Below are positions 36,685-47,114 of a stretch of 64,000 nt of DNA, one piece after another. The notes under the pieces were generated by a model, which was given only the letters and a program-made list of their open reading frames with translations, was not told where the DNA came from and did no database searches. Both the position numbers and the translations under genes were made by a program. The stretch covers positions 14,926,071 through 14,990,070 of the forward strand of contig JAMXIF010000086.1 in NCBI GenBank assembly GCA_028583685.1, read 5' to 3'. Position 1 is the first letter of the stretch. Each line of letters opens with the position of its first letter. Origin of the DNA: Petaurus breviceps papuanus (lineage: Eukaryota; Chordata; Mammalia; Diprotodontia; Petauridae).

Positions 36685-37510
36685 TTTGATCAACAAGCAT
36701 TTATGAAGTTTCTATTATGTGTCAGACATTTTGCTATTGATTGGGAATACAAAGATAAAGTAATTTCTGTTCTCAAGGAATTTATATGATTTTGGGAGAA
36801 ACAACACGTACATATTGTGAAAACACCAGTGTTTCCTTGACAGTAGTTTCCTCCCCCACTCCACCCCACCCCACCCCTACAACCTTATTGGTCTCAACTT
36901 CCCCAATACAACTTCCTGGTCTAGGTGCATAAAAAGTCTCAGTCACATGTACTCTGTGCCTATTAGACTTTGTGGGTACCTGAGACCATGCAAGTAACCA
37001 TACCTTGATGACATATTGACCAGGTGCATTTCCGCATGGAGATGAGGTAGGGATGGGGGTGGGAGGGTGGGGTATGGGCAGAGACACTAAGTGATAGTGT
37101 ATCCTCATTGCATATTCTTGGTTTGTTAGGGCAAAGCAAACCTTCTTTGTTAAATGTTTATCAATTTGCAAGTGCCTTAGTTCTCATCTGAACATCAAAT
37201 CTGAATTTAGAGGGTGCTGGTGTTAAAGCAGCTCCTATAATGCGTGTAAGTACAAAATAAATAGTTTGGGGGAGAGGGCACTAGCAATTAGGAGGCAGAT
37301 CTGGAAAGACTTTCTATGGAAGATGAGTTGAGTCTTGAAGGAAGTGAAGGAGTCTGGGAAGCAGAGATGAGGGGGGATTGCCTAACTGAAATGGGGGCCA
37401 ATTAGTACAGAGTCTGGAGACAATAGATGAAGTCATTTGTATGAGACACATCCAGAAAGCTAGATTATTTCTAATGAGGTTGAAAAGGCAGAATGGAACT
37501 GGATGAGGGT
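36685..37510 (-). mobile_element. L2 3' part, antisense, with an internal insertion
   Basis: TCAACAAGCATTTATGAAGT and TCTGTTCTCAAGGAATTTAT begin it. It resumes at about 37216 with GTACAAAATAAATAG, GAGTTGAGTCTTGAAGGAAG and GGAAGCAGAGATGAGG. Between 36813 and 37215 lies sequence foreign to L2. Confidence 0.7.
36813..37215. other. Unclassified insertion inside L2
   Basis: It begins TGTGAAAACACCAGTG and has a C-rich run (CCACTCCACCCCACCCCACC) and a TATA-like GCATAAAAAGTC near 36928. This would suit a small LTR fossil, but no matching ends were found. Confidence 0.35.
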
Positions 37511-37664
37511 AGGTCATTTTCCCTGTTCACTTTGTCTAGTCTAGATCAGAGTTGTATCAGTATCTGTGATAATAAAATTCTTTCTCTGTTTCAAGCATTC
37601 TTGGCTTCATCAGTATGCCTACTCTGTATAGCAATTCCAAACCATCTCCACCTTGGTGGCTGGT

Positions 37665-37840
37665 TTTAGAGCGTTGCTGTGGCTGAAACATTCACCAGTC
37701 AGAAAGCCATTCTGGGGAAAAGACTTTCCCAGGTCAGCTAGGCTGATCCTCAGATGACAATGTAAATTTCCTCAGATGACAATGTAAAGCTTCCCTCTGG
37801 CTAAGTATGAACCTGCAGAGCTCATGCTCTGAGGGCACAG
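37665..37840 (+). repeat. Unclassified interspersed repeat A, copy 4
   Basis: GTTGCTGTGGCTGAAACATT, CACCAGTCAGAAAGCC, CAGGTCAGCTAGGCTGATCC and TCAGATGACAATGTAAA. The last block is tandemly doubled, with TTTCC between the two copies. Confidence 0.6.
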
Positions 37841-38179
37841 CCTTGGATACTTCAGAATCATCTCTGTGCCACAAGGAGGCATTGGGGGAGGAATTCAGTG
37901 GTAAAAGAAATGAGAAATAAACAGAGAAACTGATTTAATGGCTTCGTAGGTGACTTAATGTATGACTAGGAGAATTTCTGTGCTTCAAATTCTTAGTTTA
38001 TAGAATGGTGATGATTGTCAGTCAACACCCAATTTAAAAATATACATAATTTTTCAATTTACACACACAATCCTTTCTGCTCCTTCTACCTCTCCCTTTG
38101 TCCTTGGAAAAAAAGAGAAAAAAATATAGTCCTTATAACAAATATGCATAGTCAAGCAAAACAAATCCCAGCATTGCCC
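37841..38179. other. Unassigned
   Basis: No recognised feature. Confidence 0.4.
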
Positions 38180-38698
38180 ATTTCACAAGCATTTATTAAT
38201 CACCGACTATGTGCCAAACACTCTGCTAAGCTCTGGTGATACAAAGAAAGTAAGGAGCTCATCTTATCACAGGGGAGACAAGATATAAATAACTGGGAAC
38301 ATATCAGATATATACAGTGTAGATAGAAGGAAAACTGAGAGAGCTGTCACTAGCAGCTAGGGGGACTGGGAAAGAGCGTTTGAAGAAGACTGGATTTGAA
38401 CTGGGTCTTAAAGGAAGCCAGAGAAACTAAGATGGGGAGATGGAGGAACAGAACATTCCAGGCATGAGGGGAAGCCAGTACAAAGGCACACAGGTGGGAG
38501 ATAGAGGGGCAGACAAGTAGGTCAGTGTAGCTGGATTGTAAAGTATGTGGAGGGGAGTGAAGTAAGAAGACTGGAGAGATGGAAAAGGTCCAGTTTGTGA
38601 AAGGCTTTAGATGCCAAGCAAGAATTTATATTTGTTGCCACTGGAGCTCATTGAACAGAAGGGTGACATGGTCAGAACCACCTTTTAGAAAAATTGCT

Positions 38699-38851
38699 GG
38701 AGCGGCCAGGTGGCTCAGCGAGTAAGAGCACCGGCTCCAGTGTCGGGATGACCTGGGATCGAATCTGGGCTCAGATATTTAGCACCACACCCAGAAATAA
38801 CTGGCCGTGTAACCTTGAGCAAGTTACTTAACCCCAATTGCTTAAAAAAAA
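38699..38851 (+). mobile_element. WSINE-like monomer inserted in L2
   Basis: GCGGCCAGGTGGCTCAGCGA, CAGAAATAACTGGCCGTGTA and an A-tail. A 12-bp duplication, AGAAAAATTGCT, lies at 38687-38698 and 38852-38863. Well preserved. Confidence 0.93.
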
Positions 38852-39816
38852 AGAAAAATTGCTTGGGCAGCTGAGTAGGGGATTGGTGGAAGTGCTGAGA
38901 GAATGGAGGCAGAGTGACTAATGAGAAGGTCATCACCAAAGTCCAAGAGAGAGGTGATAAAGGCCTGAACTAGGACAGTCACCGTGTGACTGGAGGGAAG
39001 GGGATGCTGTGAAGACAGAAATGGCAACATTGGATATGTGAGGTAGGTAAGAGTGAGGAATCAAGGATGGCACTAAGTTTGGGGGATTGGAAGGATGGTG
39101 GTACACTGGCCAGCAATAGGGAAGCTGGAAAGAAAGGAGGGTGTGTAGGGTGAGAAAATAAGTAAGTTCTGTTTTGGACATGATATCAAGATACCCAAAA
39201 GACAACTGGTGATGTTGAACTGGAGCTCAAGAGAGACATTAGGGCTACACATATAGTTCTGGGAATCATCTTCATTGAGTTGAGAATTGAATCCATAGGG
39301 CCTGCTCAGATTACAAGTAATGTAAAAAAGAGAAGAGGGCAGGTTGGAGTTTTGGGGGTCATTCACAATTAGTTGATATGATCTATATAAAAAATTAGCC
39401 AAGGAAACTAAGAAAGACTATTTAGACAGGGAGAAGAACCAGGAGACTGCAGTGTCTGGGAGGAGAAGGAAGTCAACAGTGTCCAATATTGCAGAGAGGT
39501 GAGAAAGAGTAAAGGTTTTTGAAACACCATTAGACTTGGAAATTGCCTATATAGATAGCTTGGAAACCCTATTTCCTTTGAATGATAAAGCTAAAAGCTA
39601 GATAACAGAGGCTTTAGAAGCAAGTGAGATGAGAGGAATTAGAGGAACCAAGTGCAGATGGCTTTCTCAAGTTTAGCCAAGAAGGAAAGGAGAGACATGG
39701 GATGATAGCTATAGGGAAGGTTAAGATCCAGAGAGAGTTTTTCTAAGGACGGTAGAGATATGGTCATATTTATAGGAAGCAGGGAAGGATACAGTTACAT
39801 AGGAAAAGAATGAAAA

Positions 39817-39835
39817 TGTGTGTGTGTGTGTATGT

Positions 39836-39923
<88 letters not shown>
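39817..39923. repeat. (TG)n then (AG)n compound microsatellite
   Basis: A short TG run followed by about 40 AG units, inside the antisense L2. Confidence 0.96.
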
Positions 39924-39926
<3 letters not shown>

Positions 39927-40330
39927 ATTTTGCTAGAGAATATAGGAGAAAATAGGGTCAAAGATAGAGGGGGTTGGCTTTGGAAAAGAGAAGAGCTACT
40001 TATTTTTCCAAAACAAGAGTGAAAGAAGAGAGAAGGGAATATAATCTGAATGGTATGAAATGATGTAGAAGAGAGAAGGGGGAGCTCTCAGCAAATGGCT
40101 TAATTTTTTTTGGTAAAGTATGAGATGAATTTGTTATATGAGAGGATTGGGGGTAGGTGGGAGGGAGTGCTGTGGAAGGTTTGAGGAGAGATGAGAATGT
40201 TTAAAACAGCCACTGTGGAGAGTAAGATAGTGAATTGATTAGAAAGGAATGGAACATTTGCCTTGCATGTTTTCCTTGCCTCAGTGAAGGTCCAATGGAG
40301 ATTAGATAACAAATTTGTAGTGCAATCCTA

Positions 40331-40924
40331 TACTGAAGTACTATAATCCTCTTTCAATAATATCATATCAAGTACTATCAGTAATATTAACAGAGAATGA
40401 TAACTAATACTAATGATGTGAAAGATGTCTGTAAGCTACAATACTTTAATAATACAAAGTGGTATGTAAATCCTAAGTATCATTACCATATCTAAAGTCT
40501 CTAACAGCTTTTATTTAGTGAGAAAATCGAGACAAAAATCTTTTTAGTGAGAGAGTTCCATGGTTGAGGCTTGGGGACTAGCTCAATAACATATTCTAAC
40601 ACAAAAGTTTTATGAAATAGATTGTACTGAATTCCCTGGGAAGGATGAATAGGAATCTCTGCTAAATCTTGACATGTTTAGGATTGTTCTTGATATCAAT
40701 TTATGGACTCAAAGGATGATAGGAAAGTGAGGGGCAGACAATGCATTTTCCCACAGGCTGACTCATGCTGGTGCAATCACTATCCAGCATCATGATGCTC
40801 CTAGAGATGTTTATTAGTATTTTCAGCCATGGTTTTATAAGAATATTTTTCAAACAAAGGGTGGTAAACTAATGTGAATAGGGAAGAGAACCTTCTTAGA
40901 AAGGGAAGAAGCCTGTTCTTGTTC
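40331..40924. other. Unassigned
   Basis: No recognised feature. Confidence 0.45.
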
Positions 40925-41072
40925 TTCTCTCTCCCTCTCCCTCTCCTTCTCCCTCCCTCCCTCCCTCCCTCTCTCTCTCCATCTCCCTCTTCCTCTCCTT
41001 CTGCCTCTGCCTCTCTCCATCTCCCTGTCCCCTTCCCTCCTTCCCTCCCTCCTCCACCCCCCCCTCTCTCTC
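40925..41072. repeat. Pyrimidine-rich (CTCC/TTCC)n tract
   Basis: CT, CTCC and TTCC units for about 150 bases. It abuts the tail side of an antisense SINE, so it probably grew from that SINE's tail. Confidence 0.93.
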
Positions 41073-41196
41073 TGAGGCAACTGGGGTTAAGTGATTTGCC
41101 CAGGGTCACACAGTGTCAATTGTCTGAGGCTAGATCAGAGGACTCAGGTCCTCCTGACTCCAGGGCCAGTACTTTACTGCATCATCTAGCTGCCCC
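41073..41196 (-). mobile_element. tRNA-derived SINE, antisense
   Basis: GGCAACTGGGGTTAAGTGAT, TTGCCCAGGGTCACACAGTG, CAGGTCCTCCTGACTCCAGG and TCATCTAGCTGCCCC. Confidence 0.9.
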
Positions 41197-41339
41197 TTCT
41201 TTTTTTTCCATCAGCAACTTATGATCACTTATGAATTTCTAAACTGCACAGATTGATAAAAAAAATCCTAATGATGAATGTTTAAGACAGCTTAGAGAAG
41301 CCAAGATAATATCTTAGTTATATAAAGTAAATAGGGTTG

Positions 41340-41870
41340 AATGATTAAGAAGTAAGATGAGAATATATGTGTTCAGATAGATCTGAGTTCAAATGTGGCC
41401 TCAAACATAAGCTGTGTGATCCTAAGCAAGTCACTTAAACTCTGTTTGCCTCTGTTTCCTCATCTATAAAGTGGGGATAATATCAGCACATACCTCCCAG
41501 GGTTGTCTGGGCAGGTGTGGATAGAACATAGGGCTTGGAATCGGGAAGACTCATCTTCCTTAGTTCAAATCCTGTCTCAGAGTCTTACTAGATGTGTCTC
41601 CCTGGGCAAGTCACTTAACCTTGTTTGCCTCAGTTTCTTCATATCTAAAATGAGCTGGAAAAGGAAATGGCAAACTACTCTAGAGTCTTTACCAAGAAAA
41701 TTCCTTATGGGGTCATGAAAGTCAGACACGACCATAAGTGATTTAACAACAAAAATAAAAATCCAGGGTCGTTGTGAGGATCAAATGTTCAAATATTGGC
41801 AAAGTGCTTACCACATTGCCTGGAACATAGTAGGAGCTATATAAATTTTACCATTAATATTACTATTTCT
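41340..41870 (+). mobile_element. MIR SINE split by a younger SINE
   Basis: Left: GAGTTCAAATGTGGCCTCAA, CTAAGCAAGTCACTTAAACT and ACCTCCCAGGGTTGT. Right: GTCGTTGTGAGGATCAAATG and CATAGTAGGAGCTATATAAA. The duplication CCAGGGT(T/C)GT marks the insertion of the SINE at 41504-41755. Confidence 0.87.
41504..41755 (+). mobile_element. tRNA SINE with RTE-like tail, nested in MIR
   Basis: GGCTTGGAATCGGGAAGACT, CTGGGCAAGTCACTTAACCT, AAATGAGCTGGAAAAGGAAA and GAAAGTCAGACACGACCATA, then an ACAACAAAAA end. Confidence 0.92.
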
Positions 41871-41929
41871 TGTTATATATATTATTAATTAATAATATCA
41901 TTTGAGGCTGTTCTATTCATTTTGCAGAT

Positions 41930-42118
41930 AAGTGCTACAATGGGTAGCCTACTGGACTTTGAAGTTCTGGGTTCGAATTTTGCCTCAGATCATTGCTTAG
42001 CTGTGTGACCAAGTCACTTAATATCTTCACAGGGTTGTTGTAAGGATCAAATAATCCTTACCACATATATAAGGATTTGCATATCCTAAAGAGTTATTAA
42101 ATGCCAGTTATTATTTTA
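41930..42118 (+). mobile_element. MIR SINE, 5' part truncated
   Basis: GTTCGAATTTTGCCTCAGAT, GTGACCAAGTCACTTAATAT and AGGGTTGTTGTAAGGATCAA. The usual stretch between the tRNA part and the core is deleted. Confidence 0.82.
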
Positions 42119-42819
42119 ATTATTGAACAGAATGGCCCATGTCATGGGCCCACCAGCTCCAGGCAGTTTGGCACCTTTTTTGAGGGTGGTCTGCACACCA
42201 TCACTGATGCCTGGTATTTACATGTGCCTAGTTTCCTTTGGTGCTTTTGGCCACTCTGCCAGGAGAGTGTCTATACTAAATCCACATTAATATTCCCAAG
42301 GTAGTACTTGGAAACTTGTTTTGAAAGGTAACTATCAATCATTGTCAGAAGATAAATGCCTAATTTCTTACTTCAGTGGATTTATGATCTTATCCAACAG
42401 TACAGATTGCAACCCATCCACATTCTCAACCTGTGAGACTTTTGTCTATTGTCCTTCTTGAAGTCTTCCTCAGAGGATTCACCTAAATGTGAATCTAAAG
42501 GCCTTCTAAGTCTCTAGAGGTCACATTCATAACAATGGAGCACAATGGTTGTCCATAGGATATCCTTATCTCTATGACCAGGGCATATCCTTTCCCAGTC
42601 CTATGTTCCTCTGATGATATCCTTTATGTGTTTTTTCCTGCAAAATTATTCATTGGGAATATGTTATGGACTGCTCCCTTGCCCTTTGAGTTTCAACTTT
42701 AATTCTTTGGAAATTTATTCCATGACTTGCAGCCATATATATATTGCAATGCCAGAAGAACACATGGTAAAGGATCTCTGACTTTGGAAACTCCTTTTTC
42801 CAGTGAAGATCTCCACCTG
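42119..42819. other. Unassigned
   Basis: About 700 bases with no recognised feature. Confidence 0.45.
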
Positions 42820-44452
42820 TTTACTCTAATTTCTTAAAAAAAAGCCATCTTTACTACCCTTTCCTCTCTCTTCTCAGCTCTCTTTACTCTGGCTTATGAC
42901 CTCATCACTCAACTAAACAGCTCTCTCCAAAATTACCATTGATCTGCTAAGTGCCAAATCTAATGGCCTCTTCTCAGCATTTGACACTATTGATTTTGTT
43001 TTCTTCCTGGATATTCTCTCCTCTCTGGATTTCAAGACACTACTCTTTCTTGGTTCTGCTATGTGATCACTCTTGAGTCTCCTTTCTTCATTCATGCATA
43101 CTAACTGTTGATGTCTCTCAAAGTTTTTTCTTGGGCCCCTCTTCCCTTTTCTCTTTATACTCTCTCACTTGATGATCTCATCATCTCTCATGTGCTCAAC
43201 GACCGTTTCTTAGGGTAACTCCCAGATCTATATATCCAGCCTTAATCTCTTTTCTGAGCTCCAGTCCCACAGCATCAACTGCTAATTGTGTGTTTCAAAC
43301 TGGATATCCATAGACATCTCAAACTTAACATGTCCAAAGCAAAACTCATTATCTTTTCCCTAATGTCCCTTTTCCAAACTTGCCTATTTCTGTTGAGGAT
43401 ACCATTGTCCTTCTAGTCACTTGGGCTCATGACTCTAGGGTCATTCTCAACTCTTCACTATTTCTCATCTCATATATCAAATCAGTTGGCAAGTCTTTTT
43501 GTAAATGTCTTCTTAAACATCACTTGTATATGTCCTCTTCTTTCTACTTTCACATTTATTACTGTAGTTTAGGCCTTTCACTTCTTGCCTAAACAATTGG
43601 AATAGCTTCCCAAGGGTCTCCCTGTTTCAAGTCTCTCTAGATTCCAATTCATTTTTTATATCACTGCCAAAGTAATTTTCCTAAATCTCAGGTTCACCTT
43701 TGCACCTTCTCCCTCCCATTATAAACTTAAATGGTTCCCTATTACCTCTAGGATCAAATAGAAACTCTTCTTTTTGGTATTTAAAATCCTTCACAATCTG
43801 GGCTCTTTCCCTCTTTTCAGTCTCCTTATATATTATTCCCTTCTATGAATTCTGTGGGCCAGTCATACTGGCTTTCCTCAAACATAACTCTCTGTCTTCC
43901 ATTTGTTTCTTTGCACTGAGCATCCCTAGTAACTTAAATGTCTCTTAGAATTTCTGGCTTCCTTTGAGATTCAATTCAAATGTGACCTCTTGCCTTGAGG
44001 TGCCTTCTCCTGGTCCCTTCAGCATAGAAAGTTAGGTGGCATAGTGGATAGGGCACTGGCCCTGGAGTCAGCAAGACCTGAGCTGAAATCTGGTCTTAGA
44101 CTCTTAATGGCTGTGTGATAAGTCACTTAACATTTGTTTACTTCAGTTTCCTCATCTATAAAATGGGGATAATAAGAGTTTCTACCTTCCAAGTTTGTTG
44201 TGAGGATTAAATGGGATAATAATTGCAAAGCTCTAAGCATAGTGTTTGACATACAGTAAGCACTATTTAAAGGTTAGCTATTATTACTATAATGCCATCC
44301 CTTCCAAGGTCACCTTATAACTATTCTATTTATTCTGTACATTCCAATGCTTAGCACAGTGCCTGCCACATAGTAGGTGCTTAATAAATGTTTATATGTA
44401 TACATGTATGTCTGTGTATTTGTTTTGCCCTCCATTAGAATGTAAATTCTTC
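42820..44452 (+). mobile_element. L2 LINE ORF2 and 3' end, split
   Basis: It follows the L2 reverse-transcriptase region: CATTTGACACTATTGATTTT (the LSAAFDTVD block), CTCCCAGATCTATATATCCA, CTTAACATGTCCAAAGCAAA and CACTTGGGCTCATGACTCTA. The 3' part has TTAGCACAGTGCCTGCCACA and GGTGCTTAATAAATGTTTAT. A MIR (44025-44295) is inside and an L1 (44453) interrupts its end. Many stops; not coding. Confidence 0.9.
44025..44295 (+). mobile_element. MIR/CORE-SINE, nearly full length, inside L2
   Basis: AGTTAGGTGGCATAGTGGAT, CTGGCCCTGGAGTCAGCAAG, GTTTCCTCATCTATAAAATG, TGTTGTGAGGATTAAATGGG and GTTAGCTATTATTACT. Confidence 0.88.
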
Positions 44453-45536
44453 AGATTAACTAATATGACAGAAAAGGAAAATGATAAATATTTAAGAAGA
44501 TGTGGGAAAATTGGAACACTAATGGATTATTGGTGGAGCTGTGAACTGAGCCAACTATTCTGGAGAACAATTTGGAATTATGCCCAAACAGCAATCAAAC
44601 TGTGTATACCCTTTGATCCAGCAATACCACTACTATTTCTGTATTCCAAAGAGACCATAAAAAAGGGAAAAGAGCCCACATGTACAAAAATGTTTATAGC
44701 AGCTCTTTTTGTGGTGGTAAAGAATTAGAAATTAAGAGAATGCCCATCATTGGGAAATGACTGAACAAATTGTGGTATATGAATGTAATGGAATACTATT
44801 GTACTGTAAGAAATGATGAGCAAGTGGATATCAGAAAACTCTGGAAAGATTTACATGAACTGATGCTGAGTGAAGTGAGCAGAACCAGGAGAACATTGTA
44901 CACAGTAACAGTAACACTATGTGGTGATCAGCTATGATTGACTTAGCTCTTCTCAGTAATTCAAGACAATGTCAAAAGACTCATAATGACAGAAAATGCT
45001 ATTCACATCCAAAGAAAGAACTGTGGAACTTCTGATGCAAATGGACTGTATTACTTTAGTTAAGTCTCTTAACCTCTCACTGCCTCCAGGCAAAACTCTA
45101 AGACTAAAAATTGCAGTGCAGTTGTCGATCTTTATCTGTACAGTGAGTTGGTTTTTGGAAACATTCATTGGATATTTCCTCCATCAATGAAAACATGAAT
45201 ACAGTCCAATAATAATGGAGATAAAAATAAAGAACTATGGAGTCTGAATTCATATTGAAGCATATTATTTTTACTTTTTTGGGGGTGTTTTTCTCCTTTT
45301 GTTCTTTGTTTCCTTCTTTCTTTATTCCTTTGTTTGTTTGTTTGTTTCACATGACTAATGTGGAAATATATTTCCATGACTGCTCATGTATAACCTATAT
45401 CAGATTGCTTGTTATCTTGGGGAAGTGGAAAGGAAGGGAGGGAGGGAGAAAAATTTGGAACTCAAAAGTCTTATAAAAATGAATGTTGAAAACTATATAT
45501 ATGTGTAATTGGAAAAATAAAATACTATTAAAAATA
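44453..45536 (+). mobile_element. L1 ORF2 end and 3' UTR, inserted in L2
   Basis: It encodes YWWSCELSQLFWRTIWNY, CIPFDPAIPLLFLYS and PTCTKMFIAALF, the conserved C-terminus of L1 ORF2p. The UTR has a G-rich block (GGGAGGGAGGGAG, 45436-45448) and AATAAAATAC near the end. The L2 target is repeated as AATGTAAATTCTT (44439-44451) and AATGTTAGTTCTT (45537-45549). A SINE lies inside at 45028-45228. Confidence 0.92.
45028..45228 (+). mobile_element. CORE-type SINE nested in L1
   Basis: GTTAAGTCTCTTAACCTCTC, CCTCCAGGCAAAACTCTAAG and CTAAAAATTGCAGTGCAGTT. A 13-bp duplication, AAAGAACT(G/A)TGGA, lies at 45015-45027 and 45229-45241. Its end type matches 9535-9760 and 46245-46435. Confidence 0.85.
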
Positions 45537-45569
45537 ATGTTAGTTCTTTGAAAACAGGATCTATTGTCC

Positions 45570-45645
45570 TCCAAGGTAGGCCTGTGTGTGCTGCAGGAAG
45601 TGGTCCATTACCACTAGGCTGCTGCTTCAGAAACAACAAGCCTTG
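45570..45645 (+). repeat. Unclassified repeat B, copy 1
   Basis: AGGCCTGTGTGTGCTGCAGG, AAGTGGTCCATTACCACTAG and GCTTCAGAAACAACAAGCC. It matches 49610-49700 over about 70 bases. Confidence 0.6.
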
Positions 45646-45647
45646 TG

Positions 45648-45870
45648 GTCACTTGGGTGATTCAGTGGATAGAGTGTTAGATTTGGAGTCAAGAAGACCT
45701 GAGTTTCAATTCCTGCTTTAGACACTTACTTTGTGATACTGGGCAATTAATTTAAAGTCTTTTAGCCTCAGTTTCCTTATCTGAAAATGGGTAAATCTGT
45801 TTATTACAGAGCCTAGCACATAGCATATAATTGCTTATTAAAAGCACGTTGATTGATTGACTAGTGTTTT
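45648..45870 (+). mobile_element. tRNA SINE fragment plus L2 terminus
   Basis: GGGTGATTCAGTGGATAGAG, GTCAAGAAGACCTGAGTTTC and CAGTTTCCTTATCTGAAAAT form the SINE. ACAGAGCCTAGCACATAGCA and GATTGATTGA follow as an L2 or MIR terminus. Confidence 0.75.
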
Positions 45871-45875
45871 GTGAC

Positions 45876-45980
45876 CTGAGGCTTATAGAGACCAGGTGAC
45901 AAAGGTCAAAGGTAGAATTTGAACCCAGTTCTTCTTGACTCTGAGGCTAGCGTTTATCCACTCTGTCATGCTCCCAACTA
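45876..45980 (-). mobile_element. MIR relic, antisense
   Basis: GTAGAATTTGAACCCAGTTC, TTCTTGACTCTGAGGCTAGC and ATCCACTCTGTCATG. Confidence 0.72.
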
Positions 45981-46054
45981 AAGAATATTGGCAGTAAGAA
46001 AAGATAGGACATTGTTCTAAGGAGAAGCTTTCAGTCATTAAAAGCACTGCACAA

Positions 46055-46240
46055 TTTTCTTTTTTTTAATATTTTCTTTTTTCTAATTACATGTAAAAAC
46101 TATTTTTAACTTTCATTTAAAAAATGTTGAGCTCCAAATTCTCTCTCTCCTTCTCTTTACCCCTCCCTGAGACAGTAAGCAATTTCATATAGGTTCTACA
46201 TGTGCAATCACGCGAAACATTTTCATATTAGTCATGTGCA
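46055..46240 (-). mobile_element. L1 3' UTR fragment, antisense
   Basis: CTAATTACATGTAAAAACTA, TTGAGCTCCAAATTCTCTCT, GAGACAGTAAGCAATTTCAT and CATATTAGTCATGTG. Confidence 0.85.
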
Positions 46241-46244
46241 CAAT

Positions 46245-46435
46245 GTCTAAAGGCAGTTTTGTCTCTGACACATACCTGCAATGTGATCATGGGCAAATGA
46301 TTTGGTTTCTTAGAGCCTCACATAACTTTCTTAGATCTTAAGTTATAGGATATTTGCTTATGTGCATTGTGGAAGCGAGTTTCCTCACTGGGAGTTCCCT
46401 AGGCTAATGAAATCACAGATCTGGTTGAAAAAAAC
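46245..46435 (+). mobile_element. CORE-type tRNA SINE with GGGAGTTCCC end
   Basis: GATCATGGGCAAATGATTTG, CGAGTTTCCTCACTGGGAGT and TCCCTAGGCTAATGAAATCA. The head is truncated. Confidence 0.75.
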
Positions 46436-46784
46436 TCCCTAACTTCCTTAGGAAATGGTAGTCTGTGACATTCAGTCCCCATTTTAAAAATTATTTATTT
46501 AAATGGCAGGTTGATTTTGCCTCAAATGGGTACTATGACTTCTCACTTTTATTTTTTTCTTTTCACTTGGTAATGATTTTAGTCTTTATTCTATAGAGTT
46601 GATGATATGATGATGATGCCCAGACAACTGAATTGGAAATGACTTCCACATCTGTAACCATAATTTCCCATTGATTATAATTTATTTTACTTTGCAATGT
46701 TGGTTGTAGCTCATAATATCTAGTACCTCTCAAATATTTTTGAAGAAAGTATTCATGATATATAGACATGAGACTTTGGTTTAA
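46436..46784. other. Unassigned
   Basis: No recognised feature. Confidence 0.4.
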
Positions 46785-46905
46785 TAATAATTGCTAACAT
46801 TTATTTAGCACTTTGTGGTTTTCAGAGCAATTTACATGTATCTCTTACAATAACTCTCTGAGATATTCCCATTTTACAGATAAAGAAACTAAGGTTTATG
46901 TTTGC
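46785..46905 (-). mobile_element. MIR relic, antisense
   Basis: TTGCTAACATTTATTTAGCA, TTACAATAACTCTCTGAGAT and TTTTACAGATAAAGAAACTA. Confidence 0.82.
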
Positions 46906-47114
46906 TGTTTCTTACTCCAAACCATGTTTTTCAAAGTAGTTTTCACTTTCCTCCCGTGTTCCCATCTGTACACTGAACTTACCAAATATTAAAGTATCTT
47001 TATACAATTTGGAGGATCTTATCAAGTTTTTAAAAGAATCTCTCTGCCACCTTTTCCCCTGAAATGGATGTTGGTATAAAAAGAACTATTCTTTTCAAGG
47101 TGGTCTCTTTGTAA

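Larger units (their letters stand above)
38180..40330 (-). mobile_element. L2 LINE, about 2.1 kb, antisense, with RT remnants
   Basis: The plus strand starts with the reversed L2 terminus (AAGCATTTATTAATCACCGA and CAAACACTCTGCTAAGC). Farther up the minus strand, ORF2 remnants read VLVQAFITSLLDF (about 38975-38937), MSKTEL (near 39190) and EDDSQ...CSPNVSLELQ (about 39270-39210), the region after the L2 catalytic box. It continues to about 40330, with GGTAGAGATATGGTCATATT at 39750. A WSINE-like copy (38699-38851) and a TG/AG tract lie in it. It is the longest L2 in the window and is not functional. Confidence 0.88.

Noticed and set aside
36782-37171. 129-aa minus-strand ORF
   Set aside because: It runs across the junction of L2 and the foreign insert and matches no protein I know.
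38842-39402. Three overlapping minus-strand ORFs with similarity to reverse transcriptase-linked sequence
   Set aside because: All are pieces of one antisense L2 in different frames.
39770-40022. ORFs of Leu-Ser or Arg-Glu repeats on both strands
   Set aside because: Translation of the TG/AG tract.
40801-41224. Gly/Arg- and Pro/Ser-rich ORFs (102, 76 and 116 aa)
   Set aside because: They come from the CTCC tract and an antisense SINE.
44396-44728. 110-aa ORF that looks like a conserved protein
   Set aside because: It is conserved because it is the C-terminus of L1 ORF2; it is part of a dead LINE, not a host gene.
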